Below, one piece after another: positions 8,363-16,863 of a DNA stretch of 64,000 bases (the first letter of the stretch is position 1; the number at the start of each line of letters is the position of its first letter). The notes below the pieces were generated by a model. That model made no database searches. It saw nothing but the letters and a program-made list of their open reading frames with translations, and had not been told where the DNA came from. The stretch lies in contig NZ_JACJRJ010000008.1 of the NCBI RefSeq assembly GCF_014697195.1, positions 88,506 to 152,505 of the forward strand. Direction: 5' to 3'. The DNA comes from Cylindrospermum sp. FACHB-282 (GTDB taxonomy: Bacteria; Cyanobacteriota; Cyanobacteriia; Cyanobacteriales; Nostocaceae). The position numbers and the translations under genes were made by a program.

Positions 8363-8968
8363 TTAGTCAGTTATCGCATTCATCAATACATCTGCAAGGC
8401 TCATATCTTCTAAATCATCTAAAGTGATGGTGTCGCAGATATCAAATTTGGCGCCTACACCTTGCAACTGATCGTCCAAAGCTTTAAGAAACTTGGTTGC
8501 TTGAGCGTCAGAACCTACTTGAATAATCGAAATTGCTAATTCTTCATCTCGTTCCATTTGGCGAGTTGCCTGAATTATCACCTCAAATACTGCTTTGCGA
8601 TCGTCTGGTTCGCCATCGGTGATGACTAATATTGTCTCACCATTGGGCTTGCTTTGACCGCTGGCTTTGCGCTGAAAGAAACTATTGAGGGCATCCTGAA
8701 GTACACTGGCTAAGTTTGTTGTCCCAGCAGGGTCATTTTCCTGAAATATCTGGGCGACTTTGGCCGCGGTGACGTTCTCATAGCGTTTAAATCTACCGGA
8801 AAAAAGGTATACAGTAATACCATCAGGGTCAAACTGTTCACACTTTCTGGCTAAGGCAATTGTAGACTCTTGGGCTATCTCCCATCTACTTCTACCACCT
8901 GCTTGGTCGGGGGTGGACATACTGCCGCTTTTGTCAATGATTAATGTATAGTCGCGATCGCTCATCAT
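8363..8968 (-). CDS. VWA domain protein, tandem copy 3 (first in operon)
   Basis: About 200 residues with an intact VWA MIDAS: DKSGSMS, GTTNL and VITDGEPDD. I chose the double ATG (8963-8968, MMSDRDYT) because AAGGAT lies 4-7 bases upstream. A frame starting 21 codons earlier has no ribosome site and its leader is not shared with the paralogues. It is the first gene of the VWA run and probably shares a promoter with copies 2 and 1 and the coiled-coil protein. Closer to copy 1 than to copy 2 in the metal loops. Confidence 0.83.
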   Translation of the reverse strand: MMSDRDYTLIIDKSGSMSTPDQAGGRSRWEIAQESTIALARKCEQFDPDGITVYLFSGRFKRYENVTAAKVAQIFQENDPAGTTNLASVLQDALNSFFQRKASGQSKPNGETILVITDGEPDDRKAVFEVIIQATRQMERDEELAISIIQVGSDAQATKFLKALDDQLQGVGAKFDICDTITLDDLEDMSLADVLMNAITD

Positions 8969-9064
8969 AATATCCTTGTGATTACATCCCTGTGCTTCTA
9001 TTTTAACTGTTGGGTCATGGGAGAGGTACATTTGAAGTGTGCTTTGTAATAATCGATAAATCGC

Positions 9065-9095
9065 AAAAAAAGCCGTTTAACAGGATTAAACGGCT
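9065..9095 (-). terminator. Rho-independent terminator after the cupin gene
   Basis: Perfect 10-bp stem AGCCGTTTAA / TTAAACGGCT with a 5-base loop. On the minus strand it is followed by TTTTTT. It separates the cupin gene from the VWA operon. Confidence 0.85.
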
Positions 9096-9125
9096 GGATA
9101 AGTGATATTTAAACCCCTAAGAGCA

Positions 9126-9506
9126 TTAATCGTATCCCCCAAACATAAACAGAGAAATCGGTTCATCAGTGCTATTCATCAAAGCATGGAGATTACCACC
9201 CTTGAGCATGGCAAAGTGTCCGGCTTTGAGATTACGAATTTCAAAGCAGCGTTCTCGCTGATCCATTTTGCACCAGTCACCTACTACCATGAAGCCTTGA
9301 CCTTCCATCATCAGAAATATTTCTTGATTATCGCGATGGCGGTGTAAACCAATGCCACAACTAGGGTTGAGGAGGTGTAAATCCATATAATCTACAGCTA
9401 AAAATGGTTCGGAACTGTTACCGCCCCTAGGTTCTGCTTGGGAATGCACTCTCAGGAGGCTCTGCCTCCAGTAGTAAAGGACGAGGCAGAGCCTCACAGA
9501 TATCAT
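9126..9506 (-). pseudogene. Cupin-domain protein with disrupted 5' end
   Basis: The reading frame keeps a well-conserved cupin core: GIGLHRHRDNQEIFLMMEG (motif 1, His/His/Glu ligands) and GNLHALMNSTDEPISLFMFG (motif 2). Ahead of RVHSQAEPRGGN the N-terminus is not cupin-like. Those residues are encoded by the inverted repeat at 9456-9495, so a repeat insertion has replaced or cut off the native 5' end. An ATG (9504-9506) allows translation of about 126 residues, so a working truncated protein cannot be excluded. The native start and promoter appear lost. Confidence 0.6.
9456..9495. repeat. Palindromic repeat inserted in the cupin gene
   Basis: Perfect 13-bp inverted repeat GAGGCTCTGCCTC (9456-9468) and GAGGCAGAGCCTC (9483-9495) around a 14-bp loop. 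Each arm is itself nearly palindromic. Short GAGGCAGAGCCTC elements are, from memory, dispersed in Nostocales genomes. Confidence 0.7.
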
Positions 9507-9518
9507 TGAACCAGACAA

Positions 9519-9820
9519 TTAAATCTACCAGAAAACTTTACTGGGTAAATCTTTGAAAGCGACTCTGATATACAGATTTTGAAGCAATATCAGTTTTTGC
9601 CCTTTTTCAGGAATAGTTATCAAACAACTTGTATATGTTCAGTAGATGAATAAGTAAATACCATAAATGAGAGCAATACCCCATTCACAAGACTGAAGAG
9701 CCAGTTTTAATTCAATCAAGTTAGGTTCAACAGTTTGTGTGCTTGGCAGGATGCATAGTAACGAAATACTTGAGTGAAACTGGCTCGCTATCCTAGAACA
9801 TCACTATATACAGGGGCAAT
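9519..9820. other. Gene-free interval before the TIR gene
   Basis: About 300 bp of AT-rich sequence between the broken cupin gene and the TIR-fusion gene. The only structure I see is a weak 10-bp inverted repeat (GAGCCAGTTT at 9698-9707, complement at 9777-9786). It presumably holds the promoter of the TIR operon, but I could not place convincing -35/-10 boxes. Confidence 0.4.
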
Positions 9821-11734
9821 ATGAATTCGCAAGAGAATCAAGAAGTTTTTATCTCATGGACGGGTGCGTTAGGAAAACGTATAGCTTTATATCTCAGAGA
9901 CTATATGCTTCAGTTCTATCCGCTTAATCCTTGGGTATCAGATGCTGATATAACGGCAGGTGCAGCTTGGTTTAACGCAACAAATAGAGCCTTAGAAAGA
10001 GCTTCCTTTGGTGTTGTATGTCTAACTCCTGGTTCTTCCAAGCGACCTTGGGTTAACTTCGAGACAGGAATTCTTTTTGGAAAACTTAATAATTGTAAGC
10101 TTGTCACCTTTGGAGAAAAATTGAGTAATCCACTACAGCAGCTTCAGAGTATTGATGGCATCAAAAAGGATGAATGGGTAAGTCTGCTACAAGAAATGAC
10201 AAACCGTAGTCGGAGGGAATGCGAAGTATGGATACAAAGTCAGTTTCCTGAATTTGAAGATAAAGTATTAAGACTTGTTACTCAATCTCCCTATGAATAT
10301 ATGTCGGAAATGGATAGAACAATTGGATCTCTTCAAGATACTGTTGATCAGTTAAAAAATAGCGAATTTGCTCGGCAGAATATTTGTTTTCAGCAAGTAA
10401 TTCTTCATTCATTCATTGAAATTAAAACTAGAGCGACAAACAGCATTTCAAGTTACACTGTCCCCGCATCTCAATATCCAGAATACTTGATATTTTTACA
10501 AAAAAAAATTAATCCTTTTGTGAAAGCGGTGGCTCTTGTCAATGTAGAGGAACAGTTTTGGCAGCAAACTTTAGGTAAAGAAATTTTAAAAACATCAAAC
10601 GAAGATAATATTAGAGTATTTGTGTTTACGACTGAAGACCAATTTATCCAAATGTTTGACACATTACAAGATCATGCCAATAGATACAGAGTTTATGCAA
10701 TGCGCCTGTCAATACTATCACGAGAATTTGGTCCGTCATACAGTAAAGATTTTTCAATAATTGAAGCATCTGGCAGCAAAATACTGGCAGATTACGATAA
10801 TATTCAAGGATATAAATCTATTCGATTTACTGCTGATCAACATACAGTTTCAATTTACGAAAAGGTCTTAAATAGCATGGTAAGAAAAGCTGTATTTATT
10901 CCTAAAAATATTAGAAATGATAATGATATGGGAATTGAAAAATTAAAAAATTTGATTTTCAATCCTCCTAATCTTATTGATTACGATACAAAAACAATAG
11001 AAATGTCTCTATATATTGACGTGGAAGATTATGATAAACATGAAGAAAAGCATGCTTATTTTCAAGATATGATGAGACGAATGATTGAAATTTTTATGGA
11101 ACATAGTAACCATAATCATCATCCCTCTTCTATATTAGAATTAGGTGCGGGAACAGGAATATTCACTAGTCGTTTAGCGAATCTTTCAAATATTAATAAA
11201 ATAGTTACTATTGAAATTGATTGGCATTGCTATAAAAAGCTTTTATCTAAGTTTAGAAGATACAAAGGCAAAATTGAAGCTGTTCATGAAGATAGCCGAA
11301 CTTATGATCCTCTCCAAGTATTCGACTATATCTTTTCATCATTTGCTGACCACCATATTAGAATTACTGACAAAGAACAATATTTTGAAAATATCAAACG
11401 GAATATTAAGCCTGGTGGGCTAATAATTGTAGGTGATGAATTTATTCCAGAACACAATTTAAATGATAAGGAGTCGCGAGACTGTGCGCTAAAAGCTTAC
11501 CATAATCATATTATTGATATTGCCAAACAGCAAGAAGAGCTTATACTAGCGACTCTTGAGCAAGAAGCGCTAGACTCAGGACTTCGAGAAATAGGGGACT
11601 TCAAGATTTCTTGTGAACAGTATGAACAGCTTTTAAAAAGAGTTGGACTAGAATTTAAAAAAGAAAAAATTGGACCATTAGACCGTGATGATGTTGGTGG
11701 AATATATGTTTATACGATATGGCTTCCCAACTAA
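9821..11734 (+). CDS. TIR domain / unknown central domain / SAM methyltransferase fusion
   Basis: A 637-residue three-part protein. Residues 1-150 form a TIR-like domain: VFISWTG, then WVSDADITAGAAWF, then FGVVCLTP and PWVNFETGILFG, where Glu81 sits at the position of the catalytic Glu of NAD-cleaving TIRs. A short coiled coil (about 160-185) leads to an unassigned alpha/beta region (185-380). Residues 400-637 are a class I methyltransferase with SAM motif ILELGAGTG (438-446), acidic motif TIEID and a late motif PGGLIIVGDEF. The AT-rich composition and the following membrane-protein gene suggest a mobile defence module. I do not know a named system with this architecture. The function is inferred. 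Confidence 0.8.
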   Translation: MNSQENQEVFISWTGALGKRIALYLRDYMLQFYPLNPWVSDADITAGAAWFNATNRALERASFGVVCLTPGSSKRPWVNFETGILFGKLNNCKLVTFGEKLSNPLQQLQSIDGIKKDEWVSLLQEMTNRSRRECEVWIQSQFPEFEDKVLRLVTQSPYEYMSEMDRTIGSLQDTVDQLKNSEFARQNICFQQVILHSFIEIKTRATNSISSYTVPASQYPEYLIFLQKKINPFVKAVALVNVEEQFWQQTLGKEILKTSNEDNIRVFVFTTEDQFIQMFDTLQDHANRYRVYAMRLSILSREFGPSYSKDFSIIEASGSKILADYDNIQGYKSIRFTADQHTVSIYEKVLNSMVRKAVFIPKNIRNDNDMGIEKLKNLIFNPPNLIDYDTKTIEMSLYIDVEDYDKHEEKHAYFQDMMRRMIEIFMEHSNHNHHPSSILELGAGTGIFTSRLANLSNINKIVTIEIDWHCYKKLLSKFRRYKGKIEAVHEDSRTYDPLQVFDYIFSSFADHHIRITDKEQYFENIKRNIKPGGLIIVGDEFIPEHNLNDKESRDCALKAYHNHIIDIAKQQEELILATLEQEALDSGLREIGDFKISCEQYEQLLKRVGLEFKKEKIGPLDRDDVGGIYVYTIWLPN

Positions 11735-11832
11735 CGCGTCTGAACTAGCAGCACAAAGCCACCTTATCCTTATTTTGAAAATTCAACCCTGACAAGAGTT
11801 TTAGTTACACGTTTATTCATCAACAATAGATT

Positions 11833-12396
11833 ATGAGCGAAAACCAACTTAGTGCAGACCAACAAAATATTCATAATATCAACCAGAAAATTCAAAACCA
11901 GGTTGAACCTATAGACTCAAGAAGAAATAGTTATGGAGAAAACTTTCACTTACATATCTTAGAGGAATATAAGTTGTATGTTGAAATGATGGATAGGAAT
12001 ACTGCTAGACGAGGACAAATTAACACTTTTTATATAAGTTTGCTATCTGGGATTCTAGCTCTAATGTCAGTTTTCTTTGATAAAAAGATTTTGCCTATTA
12101 ATCAAGTACTGCTACTTTTACTACTAGCAGTTTTAGGACTAGCTTTATGCTTTGTGTGGATTGTGAATATAAATTCATATAAAGAACTTAATTTTCTCAA
12201 ATTCAAGGTTATTAATGAAATGGAAAAGTATTTGCCGTACCCTTGTTATACCAGAGAGTGGGAAATTTTAAAAGAAGGTAATATTTCCCTAAATTATAGA
12301 CGTTTAACAAAAGTTGAAAAATATGTACCTTTTATTCTGGGCTTTCCATACTTTTGTTTACTTATCTACTCTTTGATTAAACTTTTTACTAAATAA
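11833..12396 (+). CDS. Small multi-pass membrane protein, possible effector partner of the TIR fusion
   Basis: A 187-residue protein. It has a polar N-terminus, a conserved-looking segment (EEYKLYVEMMDRNTARRGQ), two hydrophobic segments separated by a short loop (about residues 66-83 and 91-112), a polar region, and a third hydrophobic segment near the C-terminus (about 165-184). The layout resembles the RipA/8xMP-type small membrane proteins, from memory and unverified. It lies 98 bp downstream of the TIR-methyltransferase gene on the same strand and is similarly AT-rich. A membrane effector or signal partner in the same module is plausible. Confidence 0.65.
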   Translation: MSENQLSADQQNIHNINQKIQNQVEPIDSRRNSYGENFHLHILEEYKLYVEMMDRNTARRGQINTFYISLLSGILALMSVFFDKKILPINQVLLLLLLAVLGLALCFVWIVNINSYKELNFLKFKVINEMEKYLPYPCYTREWEILKEGNISLNYRRLTKVEKYVPFILGFPYFCLLIYSLIKLFTK

Positions 12397-12485
12397 AATA
12401 CAAATTAATTTAACATCATTCACTTATTAAAGCTAATTGATCTGAGCAATGTTCCCTAGGACATCCTTCGTCAGAATGTGAGATG

Positions 12486-12513
12486 AAAAAATTCCCTCAG
12501 ATTGACTGAGGGA
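12486..12513 (-). terminator. Rho-independent terminator of the M50 protease gene
   Basis: Stem TCCCTCAG / CTGAGGGA (8 bp, loop ATTGA). On the minus strand it is followed by AATTTTTTC, about 33 bp past the protease stop codon. Confidence 0.8.
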
Positions 12514-12545
12514 GGTTCGAGAAGGAGTATTTTTTTATTTGGCGA

Positions 12546-13670
12546 CTATGCGGGGTTTAGCTGGGATCTGCGCTTAATTAGCTGGACAATTTCCGTTTTT
12601 TCTAAAATTCCCACTAGCACGCCGTTCTCACGAATTACAGGAAGTGAAGATAGCTGTTGTTGTTCGAGTAGCTGCACTACTTCTAATAATGGGCGATCGC
12701 ATTGCACTGTGGTAGATAATGTATTTGGTCGCATGATGTCTCTGACTTGAGTCTCTGTCCACAGGGCTGTTGGGGTATTTTGCAAGTCTTTAACGGCGAT
12801 CGCACCGATTAATTGTCCCTCATCATCTATAACTAAGAACCGACGCCAGTTATTGTCACTGACAACCTGCTGATCAGCAAACTCTCTCAAGGTTAAATTA
12901 GCCGAGACAATCGGGCTATTGGCTGTGACAACATCCCCAGCAGTCAACCCGATGAGTTGTTCCTGCACTCTGCCAAATTGAGCAGAACTACCAGCATTTT
13001 GCAGCAAGAAGAAACCAATTAGGGTGTACCAGGCGTTAGTCAGGCTGCCATATATGACTAAGGGAAGTAAACCATAAACCACCGCCACCCAACCAAAGAG
13101 TTGTCCGATGCGGCTGGCAAAAACCACACCTTTATAGGGTTTGCCTGTGATTTTCCAAACTAAGGCTTTCAGTATATTTCCGCCATCTAATGGCAAGCCA
13201 GGAATCAGGTTAAATAAGGCTAATGCTAGGTTAACAGATGCCAGCAAGTTGAGAATTGCTCCTAAGGGACTTGATATAGTGGTAGCAAAACCAATGGCTG
13301 TGGCAGTGGCAAATAGTATTAAACTAACTATTGGCCCGGCGATCGCTACCCAAAAAGCATCAGCTGGTGTTTCTGACTCTTTTTCTAAGCTGGCTAAACC
13401 GCCAAATATAAATAGTGTGATCGATTTAACTTCAATTCCCTGGCGAATAGCGACAAGGCTATGTCCTAATTCATGGGCGACGACAGAGGCAAATAACAAC
13501 AGCGCTGTTAGCAATCCTAGTACCAAAGCTAACCCCCCATCTAATTGGGGAAATTGCGCCGCCAGTCCACCGCTATAGCTCCAAGTTACCAGTCCTAGAA
13601 CTAAAAACCACGATGGATGGATATAGAAGGGAATTCCCCAGAGATTACCAACGCGAATTGTGCCATTCAT
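12546..13670 (-). CDS. Site-2 protease family (M50) protein with CBS domain pair
   Basis: A 374-residue intramembrane metalloprotease. Several membrane segments fill residues 15-230. The zinc motif HELGH is at 66-70 and the third-ligand motif NLIPGLPLDGG at about 154-164 (Asp162). The C-terminal third carries two CBS repeats (about 245-365), which usually bind adenine nucleotides and gate activity. Relatives cleave membrane-anchored regulators within the bilayer. The substrate is unknown and no anti-sigma factor lies nearby. The gene is monocistronic with its own terminator. Confidence 0.92.
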   Translation of the reverse strand: MNGTIRVGNLWGIPFYIHPSWFLVLGLVTWSYSGGLAAQFPQLDGGLALVLGLLTALLLFASVVAHELGHSLVAIRQGIEVKSITLFIFGGLASLEKESETPADAFWVAIAGPIVSLILFATATAIGFATTISSPLGAILNLLASVNLALALFNLIPGLPLDGGNILKALVWKITGKPYKGVVFASRIGQLFGWVAVVYGLLPLVIYGSLTNAWYTLIGFFLLQNAGSSAQFGRVQEQLIGLTAGDVVTANSPIVSANLTLREFADQQVVSDNNWRRFLVIDDEGQLIGAIAVKDLQNTPTALWTETQVRDIMRPNTLSTTVQCDRPLLEVVQLLEQQQLSSLPVIRENGVLVGILEKTEIVQLIKRRSQLNPA

Positions 13671-14161
13671 GCCCTGTACCTTTAATTTTAATTTTGAGCT
13701 ATTGGCTCACTCTCGATGTCTCTAGTGTAACGATGTGTAAACAAAAATGAGAATTTCTAACGGTAGTGGTGTCCGGCTATAAAGGTGCGGTTATTGGGAA
13801 TTAGTGCTATCCCTTCAAAAAAGGTGCGGATGTATCCCATAGAAAACTGACAAATCCGGCGCTTCACCCCAAGGTACTTTCCCACAGACTGAACCTGTTT
13901 TGTCAAAATCTTTGATTTAAACAACTTTTATTATTTTTAGCTAGAAAAATAGTTCAATATTTGGATTTGGGTTATTTTTCTTTTTCCAGAGAAGTAAAGT
14001 TGTGTTAACAGTCTGTCTTCGCTACTACAGTTAATCCCCATTCAGTCCTAAACTTGCTACTACAGGTTGTCAAAGTTGCGTAGTATCTATCTCTAGATAG
14101 ATATTTTGAGCTTGCAACCTGATAAATCCCTGCTCAACATCACTAATCAGTAACGAGTGCC
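13671..14161. other. Intergenic region upstream of the multicopper oxidase
   Basis: About 490 bp between divergent genes. It contains a perfect palindrome described separately and two copies of AAGGTGCGG (near 13782 and 13822). I see no ORF, RNA gene or clear promoter boxes. Confidence 0.4.
14084..14103. promoter_or_regulatory. 20-bp palindrome upstream of the multicopper oxidase
   Basis: TATCTATCT-CT-AGATAGATA, a perfect 9-bp inverted repeat with a 2-bp centre, about 58 bp ahead of the start codon. The size and position suit a dimeric repressor or activator site. The regulator is unknown. Confidence 0.5.
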
Positions 14162-15784
14162 ATGATGGGAAAACGCCTCTTCAATATTCTTTGTGTATTT
14201 GCTGCGGCAGTGGTATTGGTAATTACACCTATTTCTGCTGCTTATGCGGCTTCGCTACAAATTGCACAACTAGCAGATAATGCTTCTGAGCCGAATCCTT
14301 GTGCTGAAAAGCCGATCGACCTTAAAACTTATGGGGGTGCTGAATTTCAGAATCCAAGGGAAATTTTATCTGAGAATGGTGTTTTGGAAACTCCATTAGA
14401 GGTCAAATACGGCTATAACAAAATCGCCGGATGTTCAGTCCATCTTCGTTCTTACAATGGCGAATTAGTGGGGCCGACGTTGCGTGTTAAGCCAAAGGAT
14501 CTGATCAATATCAATTTGATCAACCGCCTCCCGCCAAACCCATTAAAAACGCCTACAAAGTCTACAGATCCTAATACACCACATGACTTCAATACAACTA
14601 ATTTCCATACACACGGATTTCACGTTTCGCCCAGCGACGATTCTGACAATGTATTGAAACTAATGCCACCGAAGGCAAAGGAGGAAGATCCAGACCCTTC
14701 CTACGAGATCAAAATTCAGCTACCTTCCAAGCATCCAGCCGGTACATATTGGTATCATGCCCACAAGCATGGCTCGACGGCTCTACAGGTGTCCAGTGGG
14801 ATGGGGGGAGCTTTAATCGTTGAGGGTGGACTTGATGAACTACCTGAGATTAAGAACGCACAGGAAAAAATATTTGTGTTCCAGCAGATATCCTATGACA
14901 CCAAGGGCGAAATAGAAAATTATGATGGGTTCGGAGTAACACCAGTACCGCCGGATTCTTTTAACTTCGTATCCAAGTGGTCTTTATCAAAACGCCAGAC
15001 TACGATTAATGGTCAGATTTACCCAACAATCAGAATGCGTCCAGGAGAAGTGCAACGTTGGCGTTTTATTCACGCTGGTATCTCCGATACAATCGAGCTA
15101 GCACTGCAATACCCAAACCACAAGAATATTCCGCTTCATGAAATCGCAGTTGATGGTATCACCCTAGGTAAGAGAGACTCGTGGGATGAGCTTGAACTTG
15201 AGCCTGGCTATCGCAGCGATGTGCTAGTACAAGCAGAAAAAGTTCCTGGAATATACCATCTCGTAGATATTGCAACGACACCGGAAAAATCCCTCCGGGG
15301 AGTTGGAGAACCTGGACAGTACCTCGCTAAAGTGGTGGTAGAAGGTGAGCCTGTGAAGATGAACTTGCCAGATGACTCTAAGATATTGGCGGTAAAACAG
15401 CAAGATGCGCCTCCAGATATCAAAGACACAAAAATTGGTCACAAGAATGTCGAGTTTGATTTTTACAAAATTAATGGCGAACCATTTAATCCGGATGATG
15501 CCAATCCCATCTCCCTAAAACTTAACACCGCTGATGAGTGGACTCTTAGCTCGAAAGCTGCCAATCATCCTTTCCATATTCATGTCAATCCTTTCCAGTA
15601 CACGCGTAAAGATCCTAGTGGCAATGATGAGTTGATTTGGCGGGATACACTACTGGTGAGACAGGGTGAACCTGTAAATATCCGCAGCCGTTATACGCTA
15701 TTCACTGGCGAATTTGTGCTGCACTGTCACATCCTAGACCATGAGGATCTAGGAATGATGAAATTCGTCAAAATAGAGGAATAG
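14162..15784 (+). CDS. Secreted multicopper oxidase (laccase/CotA type)
   Basis: A 540-residue three-domain cupredoxin oxidase with a signal peptide (cleavage near AYAAS, residue 30). All four copper motifs are present: HTHGFH (149-154), HAHKHG (199-204), HPFHIH (469-474) and HCHILDHEDLGMM (521-533). Cys522 and Met532 are the type-1 copper ligands. It oxidises phenols, bilirubin-like tetrapyrroles or metal ions with reduction of O2 to water in the periplasm. An acidic insertion around residues 170-185 (KAKEEDPDPSY) may shape the substrate pocket. Monocistronic. The start could be either of two adjacent ATGs. Confidence 0.93.
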   Translation: MMGKRLFNILCVFAAAVVLVITPISAAYAASLQIAQLADNASEPNPCAEKPIDLKTYGGAEFQNPREILSENGVLETPLEVKYGYNKIAGCSVHLRSYNGELVGPTLRVKPKDLININLINRLPPNPLKTPTKSTDPNTPHDFNTTNFHTHGFHVSPSDDSDNVLKLMPPKAKEEDPDPSYEIKIQLPSKHPAGTYWYHAHKHGSTALQVSSGMGGALIVEGGLDELPEIKNAQEKIFVFQQISYDTKGEIENYDGFGVTPVPPDSFNFVSKWSLSKRQTTINGQIYPTIRMRPGEVQRWRFIHAGISDTIELALQYPNHKNIPLHEIAVDGITLGKRDSWDELELEPGYRSDVLVQAEKVPGIYHLVDIATTPEKSLRGVGEPGQYLAKVVVEGEPVKMNLPDDSKILAVKQQDAPPDIKDTKIGHKNVEFDFYKINGEPFNPDDANPISLKLNTADEWTLSSKAANHPFHIHVNPFQYTRKDPSGNDELIWRDTLLVRQGEPVNIRSRYTLFTGEFVLHCHILDHEDLGMMKFVKIEE

Positions 15785-15868
15785 GGCAGAAAAGCCTGAT
15801 TTTTGAGCAGTTTCTCATTGCCAAATTTAGAGATTTGGATGACTGATATAGACCAAGATTGCGATCGC

Positions 15869-16222
15869 TTACCCAGTCAGAGAAATAGTCTTTTTCGCCA
15901 TTGAAGGCTCAACCAACAAGGGTTGAGCCGATTGCAACACTGCATCCAGCAACCCTGGAAATAGCGCCTCTAAATCTTCACACCGCAACTGATTGATGTG
16001 CTGTGTGCCTTCTTTGCGAGTCAAGACTACCCCCGACTCCCGCAAAATCTTAAAGTGGTTAGACATGGTGGACTTGGCAATCGCAAAATTAAACTCAGCA
16101 CAACATTGCTCTCCCTTAGTCGCCAGCAACCGCACAATCTCTAGCCGTACTGGGTCTCCCAAAGCATAAAGCACTCCCGGTAAACAAATATCTTTTTGAT
16201 CTGGATGATATAAAAATCTCAT
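15869..16222 (-). CDS. ArsR-family winged-helix repressor
   Basis: A 117-residue protein. The ArsR core LGDPVRLEIVRLLATKGEQ is followed by the recognition helix KSTMSNHFKILRESGVV and a wing with TRKEGTQ. Cys40-Cys41 (EQCC) and Cys13 are candidates for metal or thiol sensing. The gene is divergent from thioredoxin, with a 17-bp palindrome between them, so it most likely represses both its own gene and the thioredoxin-OYE-nitroreductase run. The inducer is unknown. Reactive electrophiles fit the neighbours better than metals. Confidence 0.88.
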   Translation of the reverse strand: MRFLYHPDQKDICLPGVLYALGDPVRLEIVRLLATKGEQCCAEFNFAIAKSTMSNHFKILRESGVVLTRKEGTQHINQLRCEDLEALFPGLLDAVLQSAQPLLVEPSMAKKTISLTG

Positions 16223-16259
16223 AGTTGCATTATCTCTTAAGATGACTTATATTTTACTT

Positions 16260-16276
16260 ATTCGATAATATCGAAT
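16260..16276. promoter_or_regulatory. Operator palindrome between arsR-type gene and thioredoxin
   Basis: ATTCGAT-AAT-ATCGAAT, a perfect 7-bp inverted repeat with a 3-bp centre, lying 38 bp from the regulator start and 27 bp from the thioredoxin start. It is the only strong dyad in the 80-bp divergent spacer, so it is the expected ArsR-type binding site. Confidence 0.65.
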
Positions 16277-16302
16277 TAATGAATTAACTCAAGAGGGCAA
16301 CT

Positions 16303-16626
16303 ATGTCATCCATTACAAATGTCACAGAAGCCACATTCAAGCAAGAAGTCCTGGAAAGTGAAACTCCGGTCTTGGTTGACTTTTGGGCACCTTGGTGCGG
16401 CCCTTGTCGGATGTTGGCTATAGTCGTCGATGAGGTTGCTAACGAGTACGAAGGACAGGTGAAAGTAGTGAAATTGAATACAGATCAAAATCCTACCGTC
16501 GCCAGTCATTATGGGATTCGTAGCATTCCGACTCTGATGGTGTTTAAAGGGGGTCGGCAAGTCGATACTGTTGTGGGGGCAGTGCCCAAAGCTAGCTTAA
16601 CCAAAACTTTAACACAGTATATTTAA
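16303..16626 (+). CDS. trxA: Thioredoxin
   Basis: A 107-residue thioredoxin with active site [10 protein letters not shown] and the cis-Pro motif [13 protein letters not shown] disulfide reductase in the cytoplasm. It is the first gene of a plus-strand run (SDR remnant, Old Yellow Enzyme, nitroreductase) divergent from the ArsR-type regulator. This suggests an inducible accessory thioredoxin for the redox/electrophile response rather than the housekeeping copy. Confidence 0.95.
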   Translation: MSSITNVTEATFKQEVLESETPVLVDFWAPWCGPCRMLAIVVDEVANEYEGQVKVVKLNTDQNPTVASHYGIRSIPTLMVFKGGRQVDTVVGAVPKASLTKTLTQYI

Positions 16627-16689
16627 GCAGTTGTAGAGTTGTAACTGTTCGGCTTTAGATAGTGGAATCTCTGCCAGGGAAGAAGCGCA

Positions 16690-16860
16690 ATGGATTTGAA
16701 ATTAGATGGTAAATCTGCGCTAGTGAGTGGTTCAACCGCAGGCATTGGTTTTGCGGTTGCCCAAGCACTAGCCCAAGAGGGTGTATCAACAATTATCAAC
16801 AGTCGGACTGAAGCAAGAGTAGCCCAAGCGATCGCTAAAATTCAAAAATTAAACAAATAA
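16690..16860 (+). pseudogene. Short-chain dehydrogenase/reductase, N-terminal remnant
   Basis: Only 56 codons remain. They show the first Rossmann unit of an SDR with nucleotide loop SGSTAGIG and the NSRTEARV region, then a stop. A full SDR has about 250 residues with a YxxxK site, so at least three quarters is gone and the next gene starts 3 bp later. GGAAGAAG provides a ribosome site, so a short peptide may still be made. An internal deletion that joined the 5' end to the OYE gene is the simplest explanation. Confidence 0.8.
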
Positions 16861-16863
16861 CCA

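Noticed and set aside
9698..9786. 10-bp inverted repeat ahead of the TIR gene as a hairpin or IS end
   Set aside because: The arms are short and 69 bp apart, with no flanking duplication. Likely chance.
13141..13578. 145-codon frame opposite the M50 protease
   Set aside because: It mirrors the conserved protease core and has no start signal. Shadow frame.
15785..15868. Bidirectional terminator between the multicopper oxidase and the ArsR-type gene
   Set aside because: The only stem (CCAAAT/ATTTGG) is short and lacks a following T-run on either strand.
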